Assembly (NCBI GenBank): GCA_029258495.1 | Contig: JARHYV010000008.1 | Coordinates: 1-8,490, forward strand | From: Faecousia sp. | Lineage (GTDB): Bacteria; Bacillota; Clostridia; Oscillospirales; Oscillospiraceae | Length of the DNA stretch: 8,490 nt | Reading direction: 5' to 3' | Shown: one piece after another, positions 1 through 6,918 of the stretch | Numbering within the stretch: position 1 is the stretch's first letter | Layout of the letters: each line of letters begins with the position of its first letter | Position numbers and translations under genes: made by a program | Notes under the pieces: model-generated | Told to the model about the DNA's origin: nothing | Seen by the model: only the letters and a program-made list of their open reading frames with translations | Databases searched by the model: none

Positions 1-803
1 CCACACTCTGCGGACTTCGCCGCCGTGGCTACACCCCCATGTCCATCCGCAATTTCTGCGATCGTGTCGGTGTTGCAAAATCTCCCAATACCATTGAATA
101 TGCGTTTCTGGAGCACTGCCTCCGCGAGGATCTGAACGAAACTGCAACCCGGGTAATGGCTGTTCTGAAGCCTGTCAAGCTCACCATCACCAACTATCCC
201 GAGGGACAGAGCGAAACCTTCCAGGTTGAAAACAACCCTGTGGACGAGGCCGCCGGCACAAGAGAAGTCACCTTCTCCCGTCATCTCTGGATCGAGGCAG
301 ATGATTTCATGGAGACCCCCATTCCCAAATACAAGCGGCTCACTCCCAACGGGGCAGAGTGCCGCCTGAAGGGTGCATATCTCATCACCTGCACCGGCTG
401 CGTCAAGGACGAAAACGGCAACGTCGTCGAGGTGCTTGCCACCTATGATCCCGACTCTCAGGGCGGCAACCCTGCAGACGGACGCAAGGTCAAGGGTGCT
501 ACCATCCATTGGGTAGATGCCGACAACTGCTGCGACGCTGAGGTTCGTCAGTATTCCAACCTTTTTGACGATCCCGATCCCGATGCCGCCGGAAAGGACT
601 TCATCGCCTGCCTGAACCCCCACTCTTTGGAAATTCTGACAGACTGCAAGGTGGAAAAGAGCCTGCAAAACGCTAAGGCTCCTGCCTCCTACCAGTTCAT
701 GCGTCTGGGCTACTTCTGCCCGGACAGCAAGGATTGCACCGAAGATCATCTGGTATTCAATCGCTCTGTCAGCTTGAAAGACAGCTACAAGCCTGCAAAA
801 TAA
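1..803 (+). CDS. glnS: Glutaminyl-tRNA synthetase, C-terminal half (5'-truncated by window)
   Basis: Charges tRNA-Gln with glutamine in the cytoplasm. The reading frame is open from base 3 (TLCGLRRRGYTP...), so the ATG at 39 is internal and the gene starts upstream of the window; 266 codons are visible. The visible part closely parallels the end of E. coli GlnRS: the GLRRRGYT segment, SIRNFC..VGV, NTIE...LE.C.REDLNE, a MAVLKPVKL segment opening the anticodon-binding beta barrels, FSRHLWIEADDF, the YKRL..G.E.RL.GAY strand, PADGRKVKG...HWVDA, and near the end the YFC.DS.D.....VFNR.VSLKDS signature. The nucleotide-binding HIGH-like and KMSKS-like motifs would lie upstream and cannot be checked. 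It ends with TAA and is followed 40 bases later by a strong hairpin terminator. The frame is intact. Many Firmicutes lack GlnRS and use Glu-tRNA-Gln amidation instead, so its presence narrows the host to lineages that carry glnS. Confidence 0.96.
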   Translation, partial: TLCGLRRRGYTPMSIRNFCDRVGVAKSPNTIEYAFLEHCLREDLNETATRVMAVLKPVKLTITNYPEGQSETFQVENNPVDEAAGTREVTFSRHLWIEADDFMETPIPKYKRLTPNGAECRLKGAYLITCTGCVKDENGNVVEVLATYDPDSQGGNPADGRKVKGATIHWVDADNCCDAEVRQYSNLFDDPDPDAAGKDFIACLNPHSLEILTDCKVEKSLQNAKAPASYQFMRLGYFCPDSKDCTEDHLVFNRSVSLKDSYKPAK

Positions 804-843
804 TCATTTGATGCAGTCTGAATAGCCTGCTCTGGGAATAACA

Positions 844-884
844 AAAAATACGGTACAGACCTGATGGCTCTGTACCGTATTTTT
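844..884. terminator. Bidirectional intrinsic terminator between convergent glnS and ABC/TCS operon
   Basis: A 16-bp perfect inverted repeat: AAAAATACGGTACAGA at 844-859 pairs with TCTGTACCGTATTTTT at 869-884 around a 9-base loop. The arm ends provide a T tract on the plus strand (880-884) and, by complement of the A tract (843-848), on the minus strand. It lies 40 bases after the glnS stop and about 51 bases after the stop of the minus-strand anchored-protein gene at 936, so it can end transcription from both sides. Confidence 0.92.
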
Positions 885-935
885 ATATGCCCATGCATTT
901 TCTGTGAATTCCTTCCGGATGCAGTCAACGGGAAA

Positions 936-2444
936 TCACAGCCGCAAATCATCCTCTTTCCGCTGTCGGCGGTCATGCAAGTACCACGGGATACCAAATC
1001 CCAACCCTGCACCTGCCGCAAGCCCCAGCAGAACAAACAGCCACCAGTGCCGATCTTTTTTCTCCGACTGCTGTGTTTCCGTTTCCGTAATCTGTTTCTC
1101 TGCAATATTGGTCGTAAGCTCTGCGGTCTGTGTATACACCTGACCGAACGCATCCTCATATGTGATCAGCGCCGTTCCGTGTACCTCACCCAGCTGCTCA
1201 CTGCTGACCCGAAGGGCTCCGTTTCCGACTTTATTCTCCCCTGCCGGGATCTCCCCCACAAAGGTGGTTCCGCCGGAGGTCAGTCCGTCGATCTCATAGC
1301 TGATCCGGCAGTTATAGAGCGTGCTCTTCCCTGTATTCATCAGATTGACAGACAATGTGACCATATCCTGTTGGAAAACCTTGACAGGGAGCACAGCTCC
1401 GTCATAGTCCAGTCTGGCACTCTGCCGCACATCAAGAATATAGCTTCCTTCGGAATGCAGACCAAGGCTTTCTCCGCTGTTATACTGAAACCGGAAATTG
1501 ATCTTCTGCTTTTCTGCTGCAATAGCGGGATCCGTGCTGAAATGCAGAACCAAAACTGCATCCTCTCCGGGAGCAATCTCCCCAACCGATATCACTGTGC
1601 TGTCTTCCAATAAATTGATCTGCAGATTTGCCGGCTCTACGGTAACCAGCAGATCCTCCACAGCTTTTTCGGACTGGGAATTGTGCAGGGTCAATGTCAA
1701 TGTAAACGGTTCCCCTGCCATTGCCGTTTGCGGCTCCAGCTTTGCCGATGATATATATACCACAGGCTCTGCCGTCGGTTTCTCCGGTTCAGGTGCTGCT
1801 GGGATCTCCGGCTCCCCGGACTGACCATCGGTGATGGTCACAAACACCGTGTAATTCATAGCGACCGGTCGCCCATGATCATCCTGTGCGGAGATCCGGA
1901 TCTCTATGGGGTAAGTACCGTTTATCCGCCCATCGGTAAGCTTCACGCTGAACGAAACCAGATAAATCTCCTGTGGCTCCTCAGCGTTCAGCGGCACGAC
2001 CTGTTCCTTTGAAAACTCCTTCTCATAATTTGCTGCTACAAACGGCAGTTCACTCCCGGTTCCGAGATTCAGCGCAGCCTTCAGTCGATCCCCGCGGATC
2101 CGGCGAACACTGCGCAGCGGAAGAACGATCTGCACGGTATCATCTGCTACTCGGGGCATGTACCCGTTTTCATAGGGATGCTCCATCCCTTCATACAGAT
2201 TCCTCGTATCAACCTCCAGTGCCGGAGAATTCACCTCAGGTCCTTCCTCCGGAATGTCCGTTGATGGAGCCGTTGGCACGGTTGGCTCCGTTGCGTGAGG
2301 CGCTGATGCATCTGCCTCGACGGGAAGTGTCTGCGCTATGGGCAGGCTCTCGTTTGCTCCGATGATTTGATGATCATTCCCCTGTACCGGAACAACAAGT
2401 CCAATCATCAAAATCAACGAGAAGATCCATGATTTGATTCTCAT
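936..2444 (-). CDS. Membrane-anchored extracellular protein with tandem CARDB/Ig-like domains, exporter partner
   Basis: A 502-residue surface protein; no exact family can be named. Residues 1-22 form a signal peptide (basic MRIK, then a hydrophobic stretch, likely cleaved after VQG). A low-complexity Pro/Thr/Ala/Glu stretch covers about 40-75. Domain 1 is about 78-207 (LYEGM.HPYENGY, then beta-rich sequence). A PEIPAAPEPEKP linker (about 212-227) follows. Two beta-sandwich repeats, about 230-340 and 350-450, share the pattern VTL.VNL.N...K and VGEI.PGE, as in CARDB/NEW3-type Ig-like folds. One membrane helix (about 466-489) with a GxxxGxxxG pattern (G474, G478, G482) is followed by a basic tail, HDRRQRK. 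There is no LPXTG motif. The ATG is chosen because AGGGAG lies 9 bases upstream and the signal peptide begins there. It starts 3 bases after the permease stop, its ribosome site lying inside the permease gene, so it is translationally coupled. Inferred role: extracellular partner or substrate-handling subunit of the exporter, in a MacA-like position but not homologous to MacA. Confidence 0.85.
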   Translation of the reverse strand: MRIKSWIFSLILMIGLVVPVQGNDHQIIGANESLPIAQTLPVEADASAPHATEPTVPTAPSTDIPEEGPEVNSPALEVDTRNLYEGMEHPYENGYMPRVADDTVQIVLPLRSVRRIRGDRLKAALNLGTGSELPFVAANYEKEFSKEQVVPLNAEEPQEIYLVSFSVKLTDGRINGTYPIEIRISAQDDHGRPVAMNYTVFVTITDGQSGEPEIPAAPEPEKPTAEPVVYISSAKLEPQTAMAGEPFTLTLTLHNSQSEKAVEDLLVTVEPANLQINLLEDSTVISVGEIAPGEDAVLVLHFSTDPAIAAEKQKINFRFQYNSGESLGLHSEGSYILDVRQSARLDYDGAVLPVKVFQQDMVTLSVNLMNTGKSTLYNCRISYEIDGLTSGGTTFVGEIPAGENKVGNGALRVSSEQLGEVHGTALITYEDAFGQVYTQTAELTTNIAEKQITETETQQSEKKDRHWWLFVLLGLAAGAGLGFGIPWYLHDRRQRKEDDLRL

Positions 2445-2447
2445 ATC

Positions 2448-5228
2448 CTACAACTCCCTGATATTTTCCACAATGCTTTGACCGATGACCTTACGGATCT
2501 GATTTTCCAGATGCAGCCTGCAAATCCCATATAGCACTGCAAACAAAATCGGTGCCGGCCAAAGCACGAATGTGCCGATATTTTGATTCAGCACCTGTAT
2601 ATTATAGCGGAAATACAGATAACCGCAGGATATCAGATAGAATATCATACCAAACAGAACCCCGGCGCCTGTCATGGGGATCAGCTGCCGTTGGTAGATC
2701 TTTCGGATATCCCGCCTGGACGCTCCCACTGCCCGAAGTGTTCCGATCATCCGTTCGCCTTCCCGGATCTGAGCCGAAATAGAATGATTGACCAAGGAAA
2801 TGGATACGGCACACAGTACAACCACCAAACTGCCCAGCACAATGGATTCCGTCACAAACTGATCCCTCGCCCGCTGATTTGCGGCGTAATTGGAAAAAAC
2901 ATTCTTTCCGGGATAGAGCGCCGCAAGCTCCGTCTGCATCTGATGGTCGATCTGCTCCGTTACCTCGGTATTCAGTCTGATCTTCACACCGTCATATCCA
3001 AACGGCTGTCCAAACTGATCCAGCCCTGCAACCGTGGTATGAACGGAAAACTCGTTTCTGCTGAAAAATCGGAAATGGACATCCTCCTGTTGTCTTGGAT
3101 TCGAAATGATTGCACCGATCCGAACCGTCCGATCTTCCCGGATCGGCTCTCCGTCAGAGCCCATCGTGAGCATGCTGATGTTCAACAGATCGCCTGCATG
3201 ATAGGGGCAGTCTGCCTCCACCAGAATATGATCCATATTCTGACGATCCGATGCCGTCATGACCTCCAGAGCATCCGCAGAAAGATCCATCAATCCCATA
3301 GAGCTGCTGCCCGATTTGGATCGAGAAAAATAAAACCCGACTTTTTCCGGCGCATTCAGGATCACTTCCTCACCAAGATTCAATTTATCAATGTCGATCT
3401 TTCCTTCACGGACATAGGGGCTCAGCCGCTGCATCCATTCCGATGACTGCGCATAAAAGGGAGCCGCATAGATCTCCTCTGCATAGCCACCCCATGCTCG
3501 CTGCGCCTCGTAGTCCGGGTTTGGATATTGATGCACGATCTGTCTCAGATTTTCCTTTGTCAATGCACTCCCGGTTTCATCTGCGATCCCGGACAGATTC
3601 CGAAATCTGCTATTTCCGTCTACCCATGACGCATACTCATTCAGCTCCAGATAATCAGGAAATTCTCCATCGATCCGCAGATTGATTTTCGCCGCCTTTT
3701 GTCCGCTGACCTCCTGAACATACCCCAGTGCAAGGGTATCCTGCCGCTGGGTTTCCGTTACAGAGTCGTTCAGACCCAATTCATTTACAAAGGGGCTTTT
3801 TCCGATATATCCCCGGTGGAGCGAAATCTCATAGTCATAGGGATTCTGAACTTCATCCAGTTTGTGCAGCCACTGCATGCTCTGACCAATGACTCCAAAC
3901 AAAATAACCGTTGCAAATGCTAAAATCAAACTAAGTGCAATCTGCCGCACAGGCATAAACATCAGTTTCCGTCTTGCCAAAAGCCGATCCGCCTGAAAAC
4001 GCTCCTGCGAACGGATCCTGTGGGAACGCATTTTCCGAACAAACTCCACATCCCGAATGGCCTGCATAGGCGGGATCCGGCAGGCCCTGAGCAATGGGAT
4101 GACCGCAGACATCAGAACCGCTGCAAAGCCGAACAGACCGCCAATCAGAAGGATCCGGACATCCGGCAAAAACAGGAAGGAATTACCCATGAGCTGCGCA
4201 AAGAGCTTCACACTGAAATAGGACAGCAGGATGCTGAGGGGTGCCGTGATCAATGCGATCAGCACAGCCTCCCGGCCATAGATCTGAACGATCTGCTGTT
4301 TGGTTGCACCCACTGCCCGAAGAAGACCGATCTGCCGTTTCCGCTCGTTCAGATTCGCCGCAAATGCATTTGCAATTCCAAAACAGCTGAGAAATGCCAA
4401 AAGTACCGTCACCGAGATTGCAATTTTTGATGCTGACTGCACCGGATCCAGACGGCTCCCCCACTGATTGAGATAAATGGTTTCGATCAGCTTATCAAGG
4501 ATCTCATCCGACACAAGCACACGCCCCAGCTCTTCCCCACGCTCTTGGAAACTCAGAAGTCCGATCATTGCCGCCCTTCCTCCGGGTACCGGAGGCTGCT
4601 GCCGGGATACGAACGCCGACGGGATCTTTGCCACGATCCCCCGGGTATCCCCCTGATTCTCTTCAAGGACGGATTTTCTATTTTCCAAAATTCCGCACAG
4701 GGTGTAAGTCTGTTCCCGAACTTCATCGAGATAACCGCTCCCGTCTGCCCCGCTCTCATGTAAGGTAATGGTTTCACCCACCGCAGCATGCTCCAAGCCC
4801 AGCCGCAAAAGCTGGGTCTGTTCCAAAGCAATTTCGCCTTCGGATTGCGGCATGCGACCTTCACGGATCTGAAGATAGTACTGCTTTTCTGCATCTTCCT
4901 CCAGCCATCCTACCGTCATCCCTTTTTCCCTGTCTTCTGTCCAAGCGTAGGAGCGTATGTGGATATAGCTGATCGGCTCTGTAAGCATGCCGGTATCCTC
5001 GATCAGATTCACAGGGGCATCCTGCGCATCCACGAGCAGCGCCGCCTGCTTGCCGGTTGCACGATGCCGGAGTTCCGTCTTGGACGATTCGGCACAGGAG
5101 ATAAAAAAAGGGATCCCGCTTGAAAAAATCATAGCCATTACGATGGATACGATCAACGCCAGATACTGCCGCATCCTTCTGCGAAAATTACTCATGGCAA
5201 CGGCATTGATACTCAACTTCTTCGCCAT
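2448..5228 (-). CDS. ABC transporter permease, FtsX/MacB-like, two fused halves
   Basis: A 926-residue membrane protein of the type VII (mechanotransmission) ABC class. It has two copies of the FtsX plan. Half one: amphipathic N-terminal helix and TM1 (about 20-44), extracellular domain (about 46-265), TM2-TM4 (about 266-291, 318-341, 358-381). Half two: a matching basic amphipathic lead-in and TM5 (about 429-450), a larger extracellular domain (about 453-792), TM6-TM8 (about 793-817, 846-873, 883-905). The coupling motif between TM2 and TM3, GLLRAVGATKQQI (301-313), recurs in half two as GTLRAVGASRRDI (829-841). The halves end in IPPMQAIRD and QSIVENIRE, the usual place of the PxxAxR motif. 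Halves are normally about 400 residues as separate chains, as in LolC/LolE, so this is a pseudo-dimer for a homodimeric ATPase. ATG directly abuts the ATPase stop (TGAATG), with a GGGGTGATC ribosome site. Substrate unknown; envelope peptide, lipid or antimicrobial handling is plausible. Confidence 0.93.
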   Translation of the reverse strand: MAKKLSINAVAMSNFRRRMRQYLALIVSIVMAMIFSSGIPFFISCAESSKTELRHRATGKQAALLVDAQDAPVNLIEDTGMLTEPISYIHIRSYAWTEDREKGMTVGWLEEDAEKQYYLQIREGRMPQSEGEIALEQTQLLRLGLEHAAVGETITLHESGADGSGYLDEVREQTYTLCGILENRKSVLEENQGDTRGIVAKIPSAFVSRQQPPVPGGRAAMIGLLSFQERGEELGRVLVSDEILDKLIETIYLNQWGSRLDPVQSASKIAISVTVLLAFLSCFGIANAFAANLNERKRQIGLLRAVGATKQQIVQIYGREAVLIALITAPLSILLSYFSVKLFAQLMGNSFLFLPDVRILLIGGLFGFAAVLMSAVIPLLRACRIPPMQAIRDVEFVRKMRSHRIRSQERFQADRLLARRKLMFMPVRQIALSLILAFATVILFGVIGQSMQWLHKLDEVQNPYDYEISLHRGYIGKSPFVNELGLNDSVTETQRQDTLALGYVQEVSGQKAAKINLRIDGEFPDYLELNEYASWVDGNSRFRNLSGIADETGSALTKENLRQIVHQYPNPDYEAQRAWGGYAEEIYAAPFYAQSSEWMQRLSPYVREGKIDIDKLNLGEEVILNAPEKVGFYFSRSKSGSSSMGLMDLSADALEVMTASDRQNMDHILVEADCPYHAGDLLNISMLTMGSDGEPIREDRTVRIGAIISNPRQQEDVHFRFFSRNEFSVHTTVAGLDQFGQPFGYDGVKIRLNTEVTEQIDHQMQTELAALYPGKNVFSNYAANQRARDQFVTESIVLGSLVVVLCAVSISLVNHSISAQIREGERMIGTLRAVGASRRDIRKIYQRQLIPMTGAGVLFGMIFYLISCGYLYFRYNIQVLNQNIGTFVLWPAPILFAVLYGICRLHLENQIRKVIGQSIVENIREL

Positions 5229-5918
5229 TCAGATCACCCCGTTTTTCGTATCGCGAACGATTTTGCCGTCCTCAATTCTCAGGATCCTGTCCGCCTGCTC
5301 TGCAACAGACAGGTCATGGGTGACCAAAATCAGTGTGACCCCCAATTCTGCGCTGACATATTTCAAAAGGCTCATCACTTCTCTGCCGCTTTTCCCGTCC
5401 AGATTTCCGGTGGGCTCATCCGCAAACAGGATCGATGGTCGGTTGGCCAAGGCTCTGGCTATGGCGATACGCTGCTGCTGTCCGCCGGAAAGCGCCGTAG
5501 GCAAATGGTTCAGCCGATCCCGGATCCCCAGCATATCGATCAGATGCTCCAGATATTTGGGATCCGGAGTCTTGTGATCCAACATGACCGGCAGCAAAAT
5601 ATTCTCGTAAGCGGTCAATTCCTGAACCAGATTGTATGCCTGAAAGACAAAACCGAACCTTCGGCGGCGGAGTATGGAAAGCTGATGATCCGAATATCTG
5701 CCCAACTCCTTATCTGCGTAAATAACCTTTCCGGATGTGGGCTCTTCCAGAGAACTCAGCACATGGAGAAATGTGGATTTTCCCGAACCGGACGGCCCTG
5801 TAATGGCACAGAACTCCCCCGGTGCAAACTGAAGGCTGATGTGATCCACAGCTTTGATCACATGATCGCCGGACAAGTATTCTTTCGTCAATTCTTGACA
5901 TTCTATAATATTCTTCAT
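5229..5918 (-). CDS. ABC transporter ATP-binding protein, LolD/MacB family
   Basis: A 229-residue cytoplasmic ATPase that drives the permease encoded next to it. All motifs are intact: Walker A GPSGSGKST (41-49), Q-loop VFQAYNL (Q93), signature LSGGQQQR (143-150), Walker B ILFADEP (163-169), D-loop GNLD (171-174) and H-loop THD (H201). The strict LSGGQQQRIAIARAL signature, FADEPTGNLD and the length of about 230 residues are typical of the LolD/MacB/FtsE-like group that pairs with FtsX-fold permeases. The ATG is preceded by AGAGGAG with a 7-base spacer from AGGAG. It is the first gene after its own promoter region and its TGA stop is immediately followed by the permease ATG, so the two are made together. 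No unusual residues seen. Confidence 0.97.
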   Translation of the reverse strand: MKNIIECQELTKEYLSGDHVIKAVDHISLQFAPGEFCAITGPSGSGKSTFLHVLSSLEEPTSGKVIYADKELGRYSDHQLSILRRRRFGFVFQAYNLVQELTAYENILLPVMLDHKTPDPKYLEHLIDMLGIRDRLNHLPTALSGGQQQRIAIARALANRPSILFADEPTGNLDGKSGREVMSLLKYVSAELGVTLILVTHDLSVAEQADRILRIEDGKIVRDTKNGVI

Positions 5919-5925
5919 GTCTATT

Positions 5926-5932
5926 CTCCTCT
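5926..5932 (-). promoter_or_regulatory. Ribosome binding site of ABC ATPase gene
   Basis: On the minus strand this reads AGAGGAG. The AGGAG core is 7 bases before the ATG at 5918, which fixes the start of the ATPase. Confidence 0.85.
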
Positions 5933-5947
5933 CGGTTCTATGGGATG

Positions 5948-5953
5948 ATTGTA
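5948..5953 (-). promoter_or_regulatory. Candidate -10 box of ABC exporter operon, poor -35
   Basis: On the minus strand this reads TACAAT, a 5/6 match to the sigma-A -10. The expected start of transcription near 5941 would give a leader of about 22 bases before the ATG at 5918. At 17 or 18 bases upstream the sequence is AGGTAT or AAGGTA, neither resembling TTGACA. The -35 region is instead occupied by phased TTAC repeats, which fits a promoter that depends on an activator. The assignment rests on sequence alone. Confidence 0.6.
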
Positions 5954-5963
5954 CCGCACCAAG

Positions 5964-6002
5964 CTTACGAATACCTTACATCCAATGTTACATTTTCGTA
6001 AG
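5964..6002. promoter_or_regulatory. Phased TTAC direct repeats within an inverted repeat; candidate response-regulator operator
   Basis: On the plus strand TTAC occurs at 5965, 5976 and 5988, spaced 11 and 12 bases, the last two as TTACAT. The block is bounded by CTTACGAA (5964-5971) and its exact complement TTCGTAAG (5995-6002). PhoB/OmpR-family regulators bind short direct repeats about 11 bases apart, on one face of the helix, overlapping the -35 region. This array sits 11 to 38 bases upstream of the -10 box and covers the missing -35. Inference: the operator for the regulator encoded at 6915-7577. Confidence 0.62.
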
Positions 6003-6004
6003 AT

Positions 6005-6030
6005 AAAAACAGAGTCCCGTTGGGACTCTG
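6005..6030 (-). terminator. Intrinsic terminator after histidine kinase gene
   Basis: On the minus strand the hairpin CAGAGTCCC / GGGACTCTG (9 bp, 6022-6030 with 6010-6018) has a 3-base loop and is followed by TTTTT (6005-6009). It begins immediately after the kinase stop codon at 6031. It should stop or reduce read-through from the TCS genes into the ABC genes, making the ABC block depend on its own promoter. Confidence 0.87.
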
Positions 6031-6918
6031 TCAGAGCTTTATATTCGCATCTATGGTCGGGATACAAATGTCAACTGCGAAACCTTCGGCACGGTTGTCT
6101 GCTGAGATCACCCCATGATGCTTATCGATAATTGCCTTTGTGATTGCAAGACCGAGTCCGGAGCTGTTAGGGGATGCATTTGCCGCACGGCGAAAGCGGT
6201 CGAAAAGTTTAGATAATTCCTCTGCCGGAACACCACTGCCGTTATCCTCAACCGTAATACTCACCGATGCCTCCTGCTGATGCAGCCTGATCCATACCAT
6301 TCCGTCAGGAGCTGTATGCTCACAAGCATTTTTGACCAGATTTTCCAGTGCTTCCTTCAGCCACATCCTGTCCGCCCTGATCTGTGCCGTACCTTCCGGC
6401 TGTATGTGTTTCTCCGGAAACAAAGGCTGAAGTTCCGCCCGAACCGCGGTTGCTATCTCTCCCAAATCACACATTTCAAAGTGCATCCGGTAGGTTTCAC
6501 TCCGTATTTTCTCCAGTCTTAGTACATTCTGGATCAATCGCTCCATTTTTCCGATCAGCACCAGTTCTTTCTCCGCATGGGAAGTGCTATCTGCCGCCTG
6601 CTCCAATTCGCAATAAAGCCGCAGTCCTGCCAGTGGTGTTTTCAGCTGATGCGATATATCCGACAGAAATTCCGCGTTTTTTCTTCCTTCCTGTTTGGTG
6701 TGCTCCCGTTCCCGAAGCAGCCGCATTTCCAGTTCACAGATATCAGTCTGTAAGCGACCCAGCGCCCCATCCTCAGTGCTCAGCTCCGTCCGGATCCCAT
6801 CCACAAAAAAACGATCCACACTTTCTGTCAGGCGAAGGATCCTGCGATGCTGCCGGTACAAAAGCACCGACAGGAGCACTACCGCTCCTGCAAGCCCGAC
6901 CATCAAAACCTCTCTCAC
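6031..6918 (-). CDS. Sensor histidine kinase with one N-terminal membrane helix
   Basis: A 295-residue membrane histidine kinase that phosphorylates the adjacent regulator. Start choice: GTG at 6918, because it overlaps the regulator stop as GTGA and has GGAGGAG with an ideal 7-base spacer (from GGAGG); the ATG at 6933 has no good ribosome site. From the GTG: one membrane helix (about 4-21), then a basic RQHRR stretch, a coiled linker (about 25-80), a HisKA dimerisation helix with HQLKTP (phospho-accepting H90), and a HATPase domain with N-box ALENLVKNACEH (about 190-201), G1 DNGSGVP (about 225-231), F-box FDRFRRA (about 239-245) and G2 SSGLGLAI (about 252-259). All catalytic motifs are intact. 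There is no second helix, no extracellular loop, and no recognisable HAMP or PAS domain; usual OmpR-partner kinases have two helices flanking a sensor. Likely senses through the membrane or the exporter. Confidence 0.94.
   Translation of the reverse strand: MREVLMVGLAGAVVLLSVLLYRQHRRILRLTESVDRFFVDGIRTELSTEDGALGRLQTDICELEMRLLREREHTKQEGRKNAEFLSDISHQLKTPLAGLRLYCELEQAADSTSHAEKELVLIGKMERLIQNVLRLEKIRSETYRMHFEMCDLGEIATAVRAELQPLFPEKHIQPEGTAQIRADRMWLKEALENLVKNACEHTAPDGMVWIRLHQQEASVSITVEDNGSGVPAEELSKLFDRFRRAANASPNSSGLGLAITKAIIDKHHGVISADNRAEGFAVDICIPTIDANIKL

Noticed and set aside
39..803. ATG at 39 as a real gene start
   Set aside because: The frame is open to the window edge, and the upstream codons (GLRRRGYT) match GlnRS, so the ATG is an internal methionine.
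936..1060. LPXTG-type sortase anchor at the C-terminus of the Ig-like protein
   Set aside because: A hydrophobic helix and basic tail are present, but there is no LPXTG-like motif before the helix; the protein is best read as a plain membrane anchor.
864..1613. Open frame of 249 codons on the plus strand
   Set aside because: It lies opposite the anchored-protein gene, starts inside the bidirectional terminator, and is rich in Cys, His and Arg with no domain pattern, as expected of an antisense shadow.
2583..3446. Open frame of 287 codons on the plus strand
   Set aside because: It is antisense to the second ectodomain of the permease, with no ribosome site and an unnatural His/Arg/Pro-rich composition.
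2448..5918. Calling the transporter BceAB
   Set aside because: BceB-type permeases have about 10 helices and one large extracellular domain. Here there are 8 helices in two repeated halves with two ectodomains, which fits a fused LolC/LolE- or MacB-like plan better.
5316..5948. Plus-strand frame of 210 codons opposite the ATPase
   Set aside because: The minus-strand ATPase has every ABC motif; the opposite frame has none and runs through the promoter.
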